Shown: positions 1 through 5,927 of the stretch, piece by piece
How the letters are laid out: the number at the start of each line of letters is the position of its first letter
Numbering within the stretch: the stretch's first letter is position 1
DNA from: an uncultured Lacibacter sp.
GTDB taxonomy: Bacteria > Bacteroidota > Bacteroidia > Chitinophagales > Chitinophagaceae
Assembly: GCF_946479605.1 (NCBI RefSeq)
Contig: NZ_CAMLGT010000234.1
Coordinates: 1 to 5,927 of the forward strand
Reading direction: 5' to 3'
DNA length: 5,927 nt
Notes under the pieces: generated by a model
The model's database searches: none
Told to the model about the DNA's origin: nothing
The model's input: the letters and a program-made list of their open reading frames with translations, nothing else
Program-made: the position numbers and the translations under genes

Positions 1-181
1 CGCTGCAGCGGTGGCTGTACATGCTGGGAAATAATTCTTCCAGCCGTTGCCTGAAACCGTCGATCGTATTTGTGGGGCGCTGCTCAAGCTCTTCAAGATC
101 GAGCTTCATTTGAATAAGTTTTGTGCGACGCACGCTCCAGTAATTTGGTCCACGGAGAATTTTTATTTCAAGAACTTTCAT
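1..181 (-). CDS. cphA: Cyanophycin synthetase, N-terminal fragment (runs off left edge)
   Basis: CphA is a cytosolic ATP-dependent ligase that adds Asp to the backbone and Arg to the side chains of cyanophycin (multi-L-arginyl-poly-L-aspartate), a nitrogen and carbon reserve. Only the first 60 codons and one base are in the window. They start at the ATG complementary to 179-181 and read MKVLEIKILRGPNYWSVRR, then KLDLEELE near residues 27-34 and a YSHRCS stretch near residues 55-60. The LRGPNYWS-R block, the (K/R)LDLE block and the H-C-S end of this segment are, from memory, hallmarks of the CphA N domain. The ATP-grasp and Mur-ligase-like domains that carry catalysis lie outside, so CphA1 cannot be told from CphA2-type enzymes. 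The gene is divergent from cphB, 99 bases away, which strongly supports the assignment. No good promoter for it is visible: the nearest resemblance is TAAATTTC on the minus strand at 223-216, one base off the -7 consensus and without a -33 partner. Confidence 0.93.
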   Translation of the reverse strand, partial: MKVLEIKILRGPNYWSVRRTKLIQMKLDLEELEQRPTNTIDGFRQRLEELFPSMYSHRCS

Positions 182-270
182 AAGTGATGAGGTTGATGTT
201 GTTTCCGAATATATTGAAATTTATCTGATGCTGTTGATAAAAGGAGCAGAGAATGGGCAATATTTCCCCT
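182..270. promoter_or_regulatory. Divergent cphA-cphB intergenic region
   Basis: This gap must hold the control elements for both cyanophycin genes. It is AT-rich at 208-224 (an AATATATT palindrome at 208-215 followed by AAATTT at 217-222). It also contains AAGGAG at 241-246, a perfect Shine-Dalgarno core, six bases before an ATG at 253 that opens only a six-codon frame (MGNISP, stop at 271-273). That ATG is out of frame with cphB. No -33 TTG sits at the expected 19-21 bases before the cphB -7 box. Confidence 0.5.
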
Positions 271-278
271 TAATTTTG
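271..278 (+). promoter_or_regulatory. Candidate -7 promoter element of cphB
   Basis: TAATTTTG matches the Bacteroidota -7 consensus TAnnTTTG at every fixed position. Transcription would begin about 5-8 bases downstream, near 283-286, which is beyond the TTG at 281 usually taken as the cphB start. No convincing -33 TTG is present 19-21 bases upstream, so the promoter may be weak or need an activator. In AT-rich DNA one such octamer could be chance; its position just before the gene is what makes it credible. Confidence 0.45.
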
Positions 279-290
279 TTTTGAAACAAA
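275..290. repeat. 16-base dyad overlapping the cphB -7 box and TTG start
   Basis: TTTGTTT (275-281) and AAACAAA (284-290) are perfect reverse complements separated by two bases (TG). A two-base loop is too tight for an RNA hairpin, so if functional this would act as DNA, for example as an operator for a dimeric regulator. It covers the last half of the -7 box and the expected transcription start, where a repressor would block transcription. The dyad does not extend further on either side. It is A/T-rich and could be chance. Confidence 0.35.
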
Positions 291-1198
291 TATCTCAACC
301 ATTGCTGTATCCAAAAGGAAAGCTGATTGCCATTGGTGGCGCAGAGGACAAAGGAACTGATCTTGAAGCAGGTGAAATCAACCGCAATAACCGCAATTTT
401 TTTGAGCTGGGTATTCTGAAACGTGTAGTGGAAGAAGCTGGTGGTATTGATGCACGCATAGAAGTGATCACTACTGCTTCAACCATTCCTTATGAAGTGG
501 GCGATAACTACATGAATGCCTTTGGTAAAATAGGCTGTACCAATATTGGTGTGCTGCATATACGCAACAGGCAGGATACTGCCAATCCCGAATATCTTGA
601 ACGCATTAAAACCTGTAACGCCGTAATGTTTTCAGGGGGCAATCAAATGCGTTTAAGCGTAACCGATGGAGGTACGGAGTTTTTAGCAATTCTGAAAAAA
701 CGTTACCAGGAAGAAAGTGGTTTTGTGATTGCAGGTACATCGGCCGGTGCAATGGCAATGAGTAAAACCATGATCTATGAAGGCAATGCTGCACGTGCAT
801 ATTTGAAAGGTGAAGTGAAAATGACAACCGGCTTAGGGTTTATAGACAATGTGATCATTGACAGCCATTTTGAAAAGCGTGGACGTTTTGTAAGATTAAC
901 CCAGGCAATAGCAAGCAACCCTGCCTGCATTGGTATTGGGCTGGGCGAAGATACAGGTATGCTCATTACTGAAGGGAATAAGATGGAAGCGATTGGCAGC
1001 GGGCTGGTGATCATTATTGACGGGCATGAAATGATGCACTCCAATATTGCAGATATTCCCGATGGTAACCCTATCAGTATCGAAAACCTGAAAGTTCATT
1101 TTTGTGAAAAAGGTAATGGGTATATTGTGAGTGAACGTAAATTTATAATGGAAGCAAGTGAAGGGGCACTGATTCCAAAGCAGGTACATGTTGAATAA
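281..1198 (+). CDS. cphB: Cyanophycinase
   Basis: CphB is a serine exopeptidase of family S51 that cuts cyanophycin to beta-Asp-Arg dipeptides in the cytosol. The frame encodes 305 residues with no signal peptide, somewhat longer than the cyanobacterial enzymes of about 270. Visible motifs are KLIAIGGAEDKG near residues 14-25, FSGGNQMRL at 117-125 (GGDQ in cyanobacteria, so Asn replaces Asp here), the nucleophile elbow GTSAGA at 152-157 with catalytic Ser154, DSHF at 194-197 with the probable catalytic His196, and GLGEDTGM at 221-228 with conserved Glu223/Asp224. The start is uncertain. TTG at 281 is the first possible start in this frame (stop at 215-217, no in-frame ATG before the core fold). 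TTG at 302 would give LLYPKGKLIAIGG as the N-terminus and suits the -7 box at 271-278 better. Divergent cphA confirms the pathway. The exported hydrolase gene follows after 29 bases and may be cotranscribed. Confidence 0.95.
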   Translation: MKQISQPLLYPKGKLIAIGGAEDKGTDLEAGEINRNNRNFFELGILKRVVEEAGGIDARIEVITTASTIPYEVGDNYMNAFGKIGCTNIGVLHIRNRQDTANPEYLERIKTCNAVMFSGGNQMRLSVTDGGTEFLAILKKRYQEESGFVIAGTSAGAMAMSKTMIYEGNAARAYLKGEVKMTTGLGFIDNVIIDSHFEKRGRFVRLTQAIASNPACIGIGLGEDTGMLITEGNKMEAIGSGLVIIIDGHEMMHSNIADIPDGNPISIENLKVHFCEKGNGYIVSERKFIMEASEGALIPKQVHVE

Positions 1199-1227
1199 TT
1201 ACAATTACATTTTATAATACTTCTTAC

Positions 1228-1893
1228 ATGAAAAAGATCGGTTTGCTTGTTTTGTTAGCTTTTACATTCATGGCGTTTACTCATCAGTCGAAAATCAAAG
1301 TCATATTCTTTGGCGATTCTATTACGCAGGCGGGTGTAAATCCCGGCGGCTATATTAAACGTATCGACAGTATGGCAATTGCACAGGGGAAAACGAATTA
1401 TGATTTTATTGGTGCAGGTATTGGCGGTAATAAAATTTATGATCTCTACCTGCGTATGGAAGATGATGTGTTGTCAAAAAATCCAAACATAGTAGTGTTA
1501 TACATTGGGGTAAATGATGTGTGGCACAAAGCATCTTCCGGTACAGGAACAGACGCTGATAAATTTGCAAAGTTTTACCAGGCAGTGATCGACAAGATCA
1601 AAGCAAAAAATGCAAAGATCATTTTGTGTACACCTGCGGTAATAGGAGAGAAGACTGACGGAAGCAATCAACAAGATGGTGATTTAACAGAATACAGCAA
1701 GATCATTCGTGGGCTTGCACAAAAGAACGGATTACCCTTGGTTGACTTACGCAAAGCATTTCTTGAATACAACAGTAAGCACAATACAGAAAATAAAGAC
1801 CGTGGTATTTTAACCACTGACCGTGTTCATTTAAATGCCATCGGCAACCAATTGGTCGCCGATGAAATATGGAAAGCCATTCAAAAAAATTAA
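1228..1893 (+). CDS. Exported SGNH/GDSL-family hydrolase
   Basis: This is a 221-residue esterase/lipase-type hydrolase of the SGNH fold. Residues 1-18 form a signal peptide (KK followed by a hydrophobic run [13 protein letters not shown]) with no lipobox cysteine, so the mature protein is expected in the periplasm or outside. All four family blocks are present: block I FFGDSIT at 27-33 with nucleophile Ser31; block II GIGGNKI at 64-70 with an oxyanion Gly; block III GVND at 94-97 with Asn96; and block V DRVH at 198-201 with Asp198 and His201 of the triad. The GVNDVWH stretch recalls the isoamyl-acetate esterase (IAH1-like) branch, but the natural substrate cannot be read from sequence; acetylated sugars or lipids are equally possible. 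It follows cphB by 29 bases with no clear promoter between them. Its link to cyanophycin is not obvious, since the product is exported and cyanophycin is cytosolic. Its last codons overlap the tyrS terminus on the other strand. Confidence 0.9.
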   Translation: MKKIGLLVLLAFTFMAFTHQSKIKVIFFGDSITQAGVNPGGYIKRIDSMAIAQGKTNYDFIGAGIGGNKIYDLYLRMEDDVLSKNPNIVVLYIGVNDVWHKASSGTGTDADKFAKFYQAVIDKIKAKNAKIILCTPAVIGEKTDGSNQQDGDLTEYSKIIRGLAQKNGLPLVDLRKAFLEYNSKHNTENKDRGILTTDRVHLNAIGNQLVADEIWKAIQKN

Positions 1894-1901
1894 ATGGCTT
1901 T
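1873..1901. terminator. Shared bidirectional hairpin at convergent gene ends
   Basis: AAAGCCATT (1873-1881) and AATGGCTTT (1893-1901) form a perfect 9-bp stem around an 11-base A-rich loop. The element covers the stop codons of both the hydrolase (1891-1893, plus) and tyrS (1892-1890, minus). Its position between convergent genes suggests a two-way intrinsic terminator. The stem has only three G-C pairs, and no long T-run follows directly on either strand (the nearest plus-strand T-rich stretch begins at 1914), so termination strength is doubtful. Confidence 0.5.
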
Positions 1902-3167
1902 AACGAGATAAAAGTTTTTCTTCCCTTTTTGAACAAGGAGATATTTGCCGTGCAGCAGTAATGATGCATCAACTTTCGAGTCAATGCTTTCTACCTTTTT
2001 ACGGTTGATGCTTACGCCACCACCTTGTACCGTTTTTCGTGCTTCGCCTTTGCTTGGAAAAATGGTTGTTTCTGCTAAGAATGAAACCACATCAATACCC
2101 GTATTGATCTTGTCTGCTGCAAAATCAAACTTGATCACGCCATTCATGCTTTCGAGATCTTCAATGCTTAAACTTTCTGCAGGAGCAGTTTGGTTAGCAA
2201 AGATCTTTTCAGTTGTTTCAAGCGCTTCTTTCAACGCCTCATCACCATGCACAAATTTTGTTACTTCTTCTGCTAAACGCTTTTGTAAAATACGTTTGCC
2301 CGGATCAGCATTGTGTGCAGCAGCCAACCTATCAATCACTTCTTTTTCAAGAAAAGTAAAAATTTTGATCCATCCTTCTGCATCTGCATCACTTGCATTT
2401 AACCAAAACTGGTAAAACTGGTATGCTGTTGTTTTTGAAGAATCAAGCCACACATTTCCCTGTTCAGTTTTACCAAACTTGGTACCATCGGCTTTCTTTA
2501 TCAAAGGGCAGGTAAATGCAAATGCTTCACCGTTTACTTTACGGCGGATAAGCTCAGTGCCGGTGGTGATGTTACCCCACTGGTCGCTTCCGCCCATTTG
2601 CAGTTTGCAGTTTTTGTTTTCGTATAACCAGTAAAAATCATAGCCCTGCATTAACTGGTATGCAAATTCGGTGTAGCTCAAACCCACTTCACTTTCAATA
2701 CGTTTTTTTACACTATCCTTAGCCATCATATAGTTGATGGTGATATGCTTTCCTGTATCACGAAGAAAATCGATGAAAGAAATCGTTTTAAACCAATCGT
2801 AGTTATTGGCCATTTCAGCTGCATTGGGCTTAGCTTGGTCAAAGTCGAGATACTTTTCCAGCTGCGCTTTAATACCTGAAACGTTTCTTTCCAGTGTTGT
2901 TTCATCAAGCAGGTTTCTTTCCTGGCTTTTACCGCTTGGGTCGCCAATCATACCGGTGGCACCACCTACCAAGGCAATGGGTTTATGCCCGGCTTTTTGA
3001 AAATGCACGAGTAACAGGATCGGCACAAGGCTGCCAATATGCAGGCTGTCGGCAGTAGGATCGAAGCCGATATAGGCCGTGGTCATCTCTTTTTTCAATT
3101 GTTCTTCTGTTCCGGGCATGATGTCCTGTATCATTCCCCTCCATCGTAACTCTTCAATCAAGTGCAT
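1890..3167 (-). CDS. tyrS: Tyrosyl-tRNA synthetase
   Basis: This class I aminoacyl-tRNA synthetase charges tRNA-Tyr with tyrosine in the cytosol. The protein is 425 residues from the chosen start, the usual bacterial length. In order: N-terminal [32 protein letters not shown] at 32-47, holding Tyr32 and Asp36 of the active site and the HIGH motif as HIGS (43-46); GDPSGK at 75-80; Tyr170, Gln174 and Asp177, matching the tyrosine-recognition positions of the Bacillus enzyme; [10 protein letters not shown] at 190-199; the KMSKS-type loop KFGKT at 230-234; and a C-terminal S4-like RNA-binding domain from about 358 with [11 protein letters not shown] at 382-392. The frame stays open upstream to an ATG at 3230. 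I prefer 3167, because homologues start with an M-x-L-I-E-E-L-(R)-W-R-G type sequence and the candidate promoter at 3188-3218 lies inside the extension. It is transcribed alone, convergent with the hydrolase and divergent from porV2. Confidence 0.98.
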   Translation of the reverse strand: MHLIEELRWRGMIQDIMPGTEEQLKKEMTTAYIGFDPTADSLHIGSLVPILLLVHFQKAGHKPIALVGGATGMIGDPSGKSQERNLLDETTLERNVSGIKAQLEKYLDFDQAKPNAAEMANNYDWFKTISFIDFLRDTGKHITINYMMAKDSVKKRIESEVGLSYTEFAYQLMQGYDFYWLYENKNCKLQMGGSDQWGNITTGTELIRRKVNGEAFAFTCPLIKKADGTKFGKTEQGNVWLDSSKTTAYQFYQFWLNASDADAEGWIKIFTFLEKEVIDRLAAAHNADPGKRILQKRLAEEVTKFVHGDEALKEALETTEKIFANQTAPAESLSIEDLESMNGVIKFDFAADKINTGIDVVSFLAETTIFPSKGEARKTVQGGGVSINRKKVESIDSKVDASLLLHGKYLLVQKGKKNFYLVKAI

Positions 3168-3187
3168 GATTTCTAATAGATTTTCGG

Positions 3188-3218
3188 CAAAAGTAGGGCA
3201 GAGAAAAGCATTTTGCAG
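3188..3218 (-). promoter_or_regulatory. tyrS: tyrS promoter candidate
   Basis: On the minus strand TACTTTTG (3195 down to 3188) fits the Bacteroidota -7 consensus TAnnTTTG exactly. Twenty bases further upstream is CTG (3218-3216), one base off the -33 TTG. Transcription would start near 3182, leaving a leader of about 15 bases before the ATG at 3167. The element lies within the longest open frame, which argues against the longer protein. Confidence 0.55.
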
Positions 3219-3281
3219 CATCTGAAGCAATAAACATTGAAAATCAACGTTTCACCATGCTGCGACTTTCCTGAAACAGAG

Positions 3282-3312
3282 TTTGCTTTCGGCAGGATAA
3301 TGTTTACTTTTG
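3282..3312 (+). promoter_or_regulatory. porV2-porU2 promoter
   Basis: TTTG at 3282-3285 (-33) is separated by 19 bases from TACTTTTG at 3305-3312 (-7, TAnnTTTG). Both boxes and the spacing match the primary sigma-factor promoter described for Bacteroidota. Transcription should begin around 3317-3320, giving a leader of about 70 bases before the porV2 ATG at 3389. The leader has no Shine-Dalgarno sequence. The rest of the 3231-3388 gap shows only a weak 6-base inverted repeat and no further gene. Confidence 0.72.
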
Positions 3313-3388
3313 TTAGTGCCTGAGCAGCTTTCATTTAAAGGGAAGCCTCTTCAATAAGAAACTAATTGTTTATCTGAAACCTGACCGG

Positions 3389-4513
3389 ATGATAACCCGA
3401 CTCACCCTGATCCTATCCGCAACCCTGTTGTTTAGCGTAAACGCATTTACGCAAATACGTATTTATTCCAACGAATTTTTAAACATTGGTGCTGGTTCCC
3501 GTGCATTTGGTATGGGTGGCGCACAAGTAGCCTCTGTAAGCGATGCCACAGCTGGTTATTGGAATCCTGCAGGATTAACGGCAGTAAAAAACAACCCATC
3601 ACTTTCATTGATGCACGCTGAGTATTTTGCCGGCATTGGTAAATATGATTTTGGAGCCTTGGCCATTCCTGTAGCAAACAACAAACGCACTGTCGGACTT
3701 TCTTTTCTTCGGTTTGCTGTTGATGATATCCCAAATACACTTTATTTGATTGAGCCGGATGGCAGTGTGAACTATGCCAATCTTCGTTCTTTTTCTTCTG
3801 CTGATTATGCGGTGATATTATCCGTGGCGCAAAAGATCAGGGAAACAGAAAACAAGTCAATGAGTTTGGGTGTGAATGCGAAAGTGATCCACCGTAAAGT
3901 TGGAAGTTTTGCTACAGCCTGGGGTTTTGGCCTGGATGTGGGTTTTCAGATGAAAGGAAAGAACTGGTCGTTTGGCGCAGCTGCACGTGACATTACTACA
4001 ACATTCAATGCCTGGTCGTTTAGTTTTACTGAACGTGAAAAAGAAGTGTTGTTTCTTACGAACAATGAAATTCCTGTAAAATCAACAGAGTTAACTGCAC
4101 CACGGCTTGTGGTAGGCGGTGCGTATGATTTCAGGTTTAAAAAGAATCTCTCATTAAAAGCAGAAGTAAATCTTGACCTAACATTCGATGGTCAACGGAA
4201 TACACTTCTCAGTTCAGAAGTGATCAATGCTGATCCGAGAATTGGTGCTGAGTTAAATATTAAAGATGTGTTCTTCCTGCGTGGAGGAATTTTCAATTTT
4301 CAAAAGACATTGGCTGATGGTGATACACTGAATCAAAAGAAAGTGTGGATCTATCAACCCGGCGCAGGTGCAGGATTTAAGCTGGGCAGTTCGTTTTATG
4401 TGGACTATGCTTTTACCAATCTTGCCAACCAATCTAATCCACTGTATACACATATAGTCTCTTTACGTCTCGACCTTACGAAACCCAACAACCAAAAGAA
4501 AAATAGCAAGTGA
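3389..4513 (+). CDS. porV2: PorV2, type IX secretion-associated outer-membrane barrel protein
   Basis: This 374-residue protein is a predicted outer-membrane beta-barrel of the PorV/PorQ (FadL-like) family. It begins with a signal peptide at about 1-21 (MITRLTLILSATLLFSVNAFTQ). Next comes the family signature, EFLNIGAGSRAFGMGGAQVA at 29-48, and then SDATAGYWNPAGL at 51-63, in which the GMGGA and WNPAGL elements are typical. The remainder is a run of alternating hydrophobic/polar strands with GAAARDIT and PRLVVGGAYDF repeats of barrel style, ending in a basic, Asn-rich tail. In known type IX systems PorV binds the sortase PorU and receives cargo from the SprA channel. I call this PorV2 rather than canonical PorV because of the EFLNIG-GSRA-GMG form and because it precedes a PorU2-like gene, whereas canonical porV usually follows porU. 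PorQ is the main alternative. The stop codon overlaps the next start by one base, so the two are probably translationally coupled and made in a fixed ratio. Confidence 0.85.
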   Translation: MITRLTLILSATLLFSVNAFTQIRIYSNEFLNIGAGSRAFGMGGAQVASVSDATAGYWNPAGLTAVKNNPSLSLMHAEYFAGIGKYDFGALAIPVANNKRTVGLSFLRFAVDDIPNTLYLIEPDGSVNYANLRSFSSADYAVILSVAQKIRETENKSMSLGVNAKVIHRKVGSFATAWGFGLDVGFQMKGKNWSFGAAARDITTTFNAWSFSFTEREKEVLFLTNNEIPVKSTELTAPRLVVGGAYDFRFKKNLSLKAEVNLDLTFDGQRNTLLSSEVINADPRIGAELNIKDVFFLRGGIFNFQKTLADGDTLNQKKVWIYQPGAGAGFKLGSSFYVDYAFTNLANQSNPLYTHIVSLRLDLTKPNNQKKNSK

Positions 4514-5927
4514 TGAAACGCTTTTTACTTTCCATTACCATATTGCTTTGTGCAGTTGCCGGAGCAAACGCTCAATCATACATGAATGAGTGGATCGACT
4601 TCAATAAAACCTATTTTAAATTTAAAGTAGGTGCTACTGGCGTTTACCGCATATCACAGTCGCAATTAAACTCAATGGGCATCGCTAATGCAGATGCGGC
4701 GCATTTTCAATTGTGGCGTCATGGCAAACAGGTGCCTGTTTATACATCTGTTGCCAGTGGTGCTATACCTGCCAATGGATTTATTGAGTTTTGGGGTGAA
4801 GTAAATGATGGAAAGTGGGAAAGAAGAATGTATTTAGAACCTGCTTACCAGATTAATGATCAGTGGAGCTTGTTTACGGACACAGCATCTTACTTTCTTA
4901 CAATAAATACAAATGCCGGCGAAAATAAGCGTTTGGTGCAAACTACAAATGATCTTTCATCACCATTACCGGCGGAGCCTTATTTCATTCATAAAGCTGC
5001 TATATATTATCGTAACACATTGAATCTTGGCTATGCGGCTGTTGTAGGCAGCCTTGTTTATTCATCAGCGTACGACAAAGGCGAAGGGTTTACAAGTTCT
5101 GAATTCAGAGCTGCAAACCCATTGGTGTCTACGCAAGCAAACTTGTTTGTTGCACCATCTGGACCTAATGCAAAGCTAAAATTTTCTGCTGTTGGCCGGG
5201 CATTGAATACACGAACAGTTCAGGCTTACATCAACGGAACAATGGTGGTTGAAAAGGAAATGAATTTTTTCAATTCTATTATAGATGAATCGGCAAATGA
5301 TATACCACTTTCATTGCTTGCAAGCAATTCTGCAACTGTAGAGTTTAGAAATAATGTGTTGGATGCTCCTGCTCTTACAACCGATCGAATTGTTGTAGGT
5401 ATGTATGAACTCAGTTACCCAAGACAATTTAACTTTGGAGGTCAGCCAACGTTCGAGTTTTCATTACCTGCAAGTGCTTCAGGGAATAATTTGGTCATTG
5501 ATAATTTTAATTTTGGTGGCAGTACTGCACCCGTTTTGTACGACCTTACTAACGGCCTTCGTATAACCGCCAGTATTATTTCTCCATCGCAGGTAAGAGT
5601 TGTGCTTCCTCCTTCCGCTACAGACCGAAGACTTATTATGGTAAATATAGACCCGAACAGTGGTCTTGTAAGATCTATACCTTCCTTAACACAACGGAAT
5701 TTTATCAATTATTCATTGCCTGCTAATCAAGGGGATTATATTATTATCTCCAACTCCCGTTTGTATGCTGATGCAAACGGAGTGAACCAGGTTGAGCAGT
5801 ATCGTTTGTATCGAAGCAGTACAGCTGGTGGTGGACATAACGCAAAGATTTATGATGTGCAGGATATTCTTGACCAATTTGGTTATGGGATTAAGAATAA
5901 TGCTTTTGCAATTAAGAATTTTCTTCG
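4513..5927 (+). CDS. porU2: PorU2-like type IX secretion sortase (C25 family), N-terminal part
   Basis: The frame is open for 471 codons and leaves the window without a stop. It starts at the ATG of TGATG, overlapping the porV2 stop by one base, and opens with a clear signal peptide, residues 1-20 (MKRFLLSITILLCAVAGANA), cleaved before QS. Then follow WIDFNKTYFKFKVG-TGVYRI near 27-48, the usual opening of PorU-type N-terminal domains; a DKGEGF motif at 188-193; several hundred residues of beta-rich sequence; and, from 408 on, DYIIISN with AKIYDVQDILDQFGYG at 444-459 and AIKNFLR at the edge. This last part resembles the first subdomain of gingipain (peptidase C25) catalytic domains. In the family PorU cuts the C-terminal sorting signal from exported cargo and attaches it to anionic lipopolysaccharide at the surface. 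The catalytic His and Cys lie beyond the window, so activity cannot be judged. PorU2 rather than PorU is inferred from gene order and the PorV2 partner. Confidence 0.85.
   Translation, partial: MKRFLLSITILLCAVAGANAQSYMNEWIDFNKTYFKFKVGATGVYRISQSQLNSMGIANADAAHFQLWRHGKQVPVYTSVASGAIPANGFIEFWGEVNDGKWERRMYLEPAYQINDQWSLFTDTASYFLTINTNAGENKRLVQTTNDLSSPLPAEPYFIHKAAIYYRNTLNLGYAAVVGSLVYSSAYDKGEGFTSSEFRAANPLVSTQANLFVAPSGPNAKLKFSAVGRALNTRTVQAYINGTMVVEKEMNFFNSIIDESANDIPLSLLASNSATVEFRNNVLDAPALTTDRIVVGMYELSYPRQFNFGGQPTFEFSLPASASGNNLVIDNFNFGGSTAPVLYDLTNGLRITASIISPSQVRVVLPPSATDRRLIMVNIDPNSGLVRSIPSLTQRNFINYSLPANQGDYIIISNSRLYADANGVNQVEQYRLYRSSTAGGGHNAKIYDVQDILDQFGYGIKNNAFAIKNFL

Noticed and set aside
216..223. 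TAAATTTC on the minus strand as a cphA -7 box
   Set aside because: One mismatch to TAnnTTTG and no -33 TTG at 19-21 bases; too weak to call as a promoter, though its distance to the cphA ATG is reasonable.
775..1189. Minus-strand frames of 89 and 97 codons opposite cphB
   Set aside because: Both overlap the conserved cyanophycinase coding sequence and each other, with no recognisable motifs or upstream signals.
1199..1227. TATAAT-like sequence between cphB and the hydrolase
   Set aside because: It resembles a sigma-70 -10 box of Proteobacteria, but promoters elsewhere in the window follow the Bacteroidota TAnnTTTG form, which is absent here; A/T-richness explains it.
1945..2415. Open frame of 156 codons on the plus strand
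   Set aside because: It lies wholly antisense within tyrS, whose product is unmistakable; the translation is Ser/Ala-rich low-complexity of the type produced by shadow frames.
3249..3277. Inverted repeat GTTTCA ... TGAAAC in the tyrS-porV2 gap
   Set aside because: Only six base pairs with a 17-base loop, easily expected by chance; not placed like a terminator because both flanking genes start here.
5442..5708. Open frame of 88 codons on the minus strand
   Set aside because: It is antisense to the continuous PorU2-like frame, which has a signal peptide, coupling to porV2 and family motifs.

Overview
The window looks like chromosomal DNA from a member of the Bacteroidota, most likely a Chitinophagaceae-like organism. 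Three things point there: a PorV/PorU-type pair of the type IX secretion system, found only in this group; promoter elements of the Bacteroidota form (-33 TTTG / -7 TAnnTTTG); and AT-rich gene leaders without Shine-Dalgarno sequences in front of most genes. The family-level placement is an impression from protein style and is not proven. Gene density is high, with no gene-free stretch over about 220 bases, and I see no insertion sequence, CRISPR array, tRNA or rRNA.

Left part (1-1893): the first 60 codons of cyanophycin synthetase (cphA) run leftward off the window. Divergent from it across a 99-base gap is a complete cyanophycinase gene (cphB). Together they imply that the cell can build and break down cyanophycin, the Asp-Arg nitrogen storage polymer. 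The gap carries a perfect -7 box and a 16-base dyad just where the annotated TTG start of cphB lies, so a start about 7 codons further in is a real alternative. Twenty-nine bases after cphB is an exported SGNH/GDSL hydrolase of unknown substrate, possibly on the same transcript.

Middle (1890-3230): tyrosyl-tRNA synthetase (tyrS) lies on the minus strand, convergent with the hydrolase. The two stop codons share one TTAA palindrome inside a 9-bp inverted repeat that probably serves as a two-way terminator. The longest tyrS reading frame begins 21 codons too early. Both the family N-terminus and a promoter box inside the extension favour the start at 3167.

Right part (3231-5927): behind a textbook Bacteroidota promoter come porV2, a predicted outer-membrane beta-barrel of the PorV family, and porU2, a C25 (gingipain-like) sortase homologue, joined by a 1-base stop/start overlap. 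By analogy with PorU-PorV the barrel would hold the sortase at the cell surface. The PorU2 frame runs off the right edge before its catalytic residues. The PorV2/PorU2 pair is the least characterised part of the window; the rest is conventional metabolism and translation.
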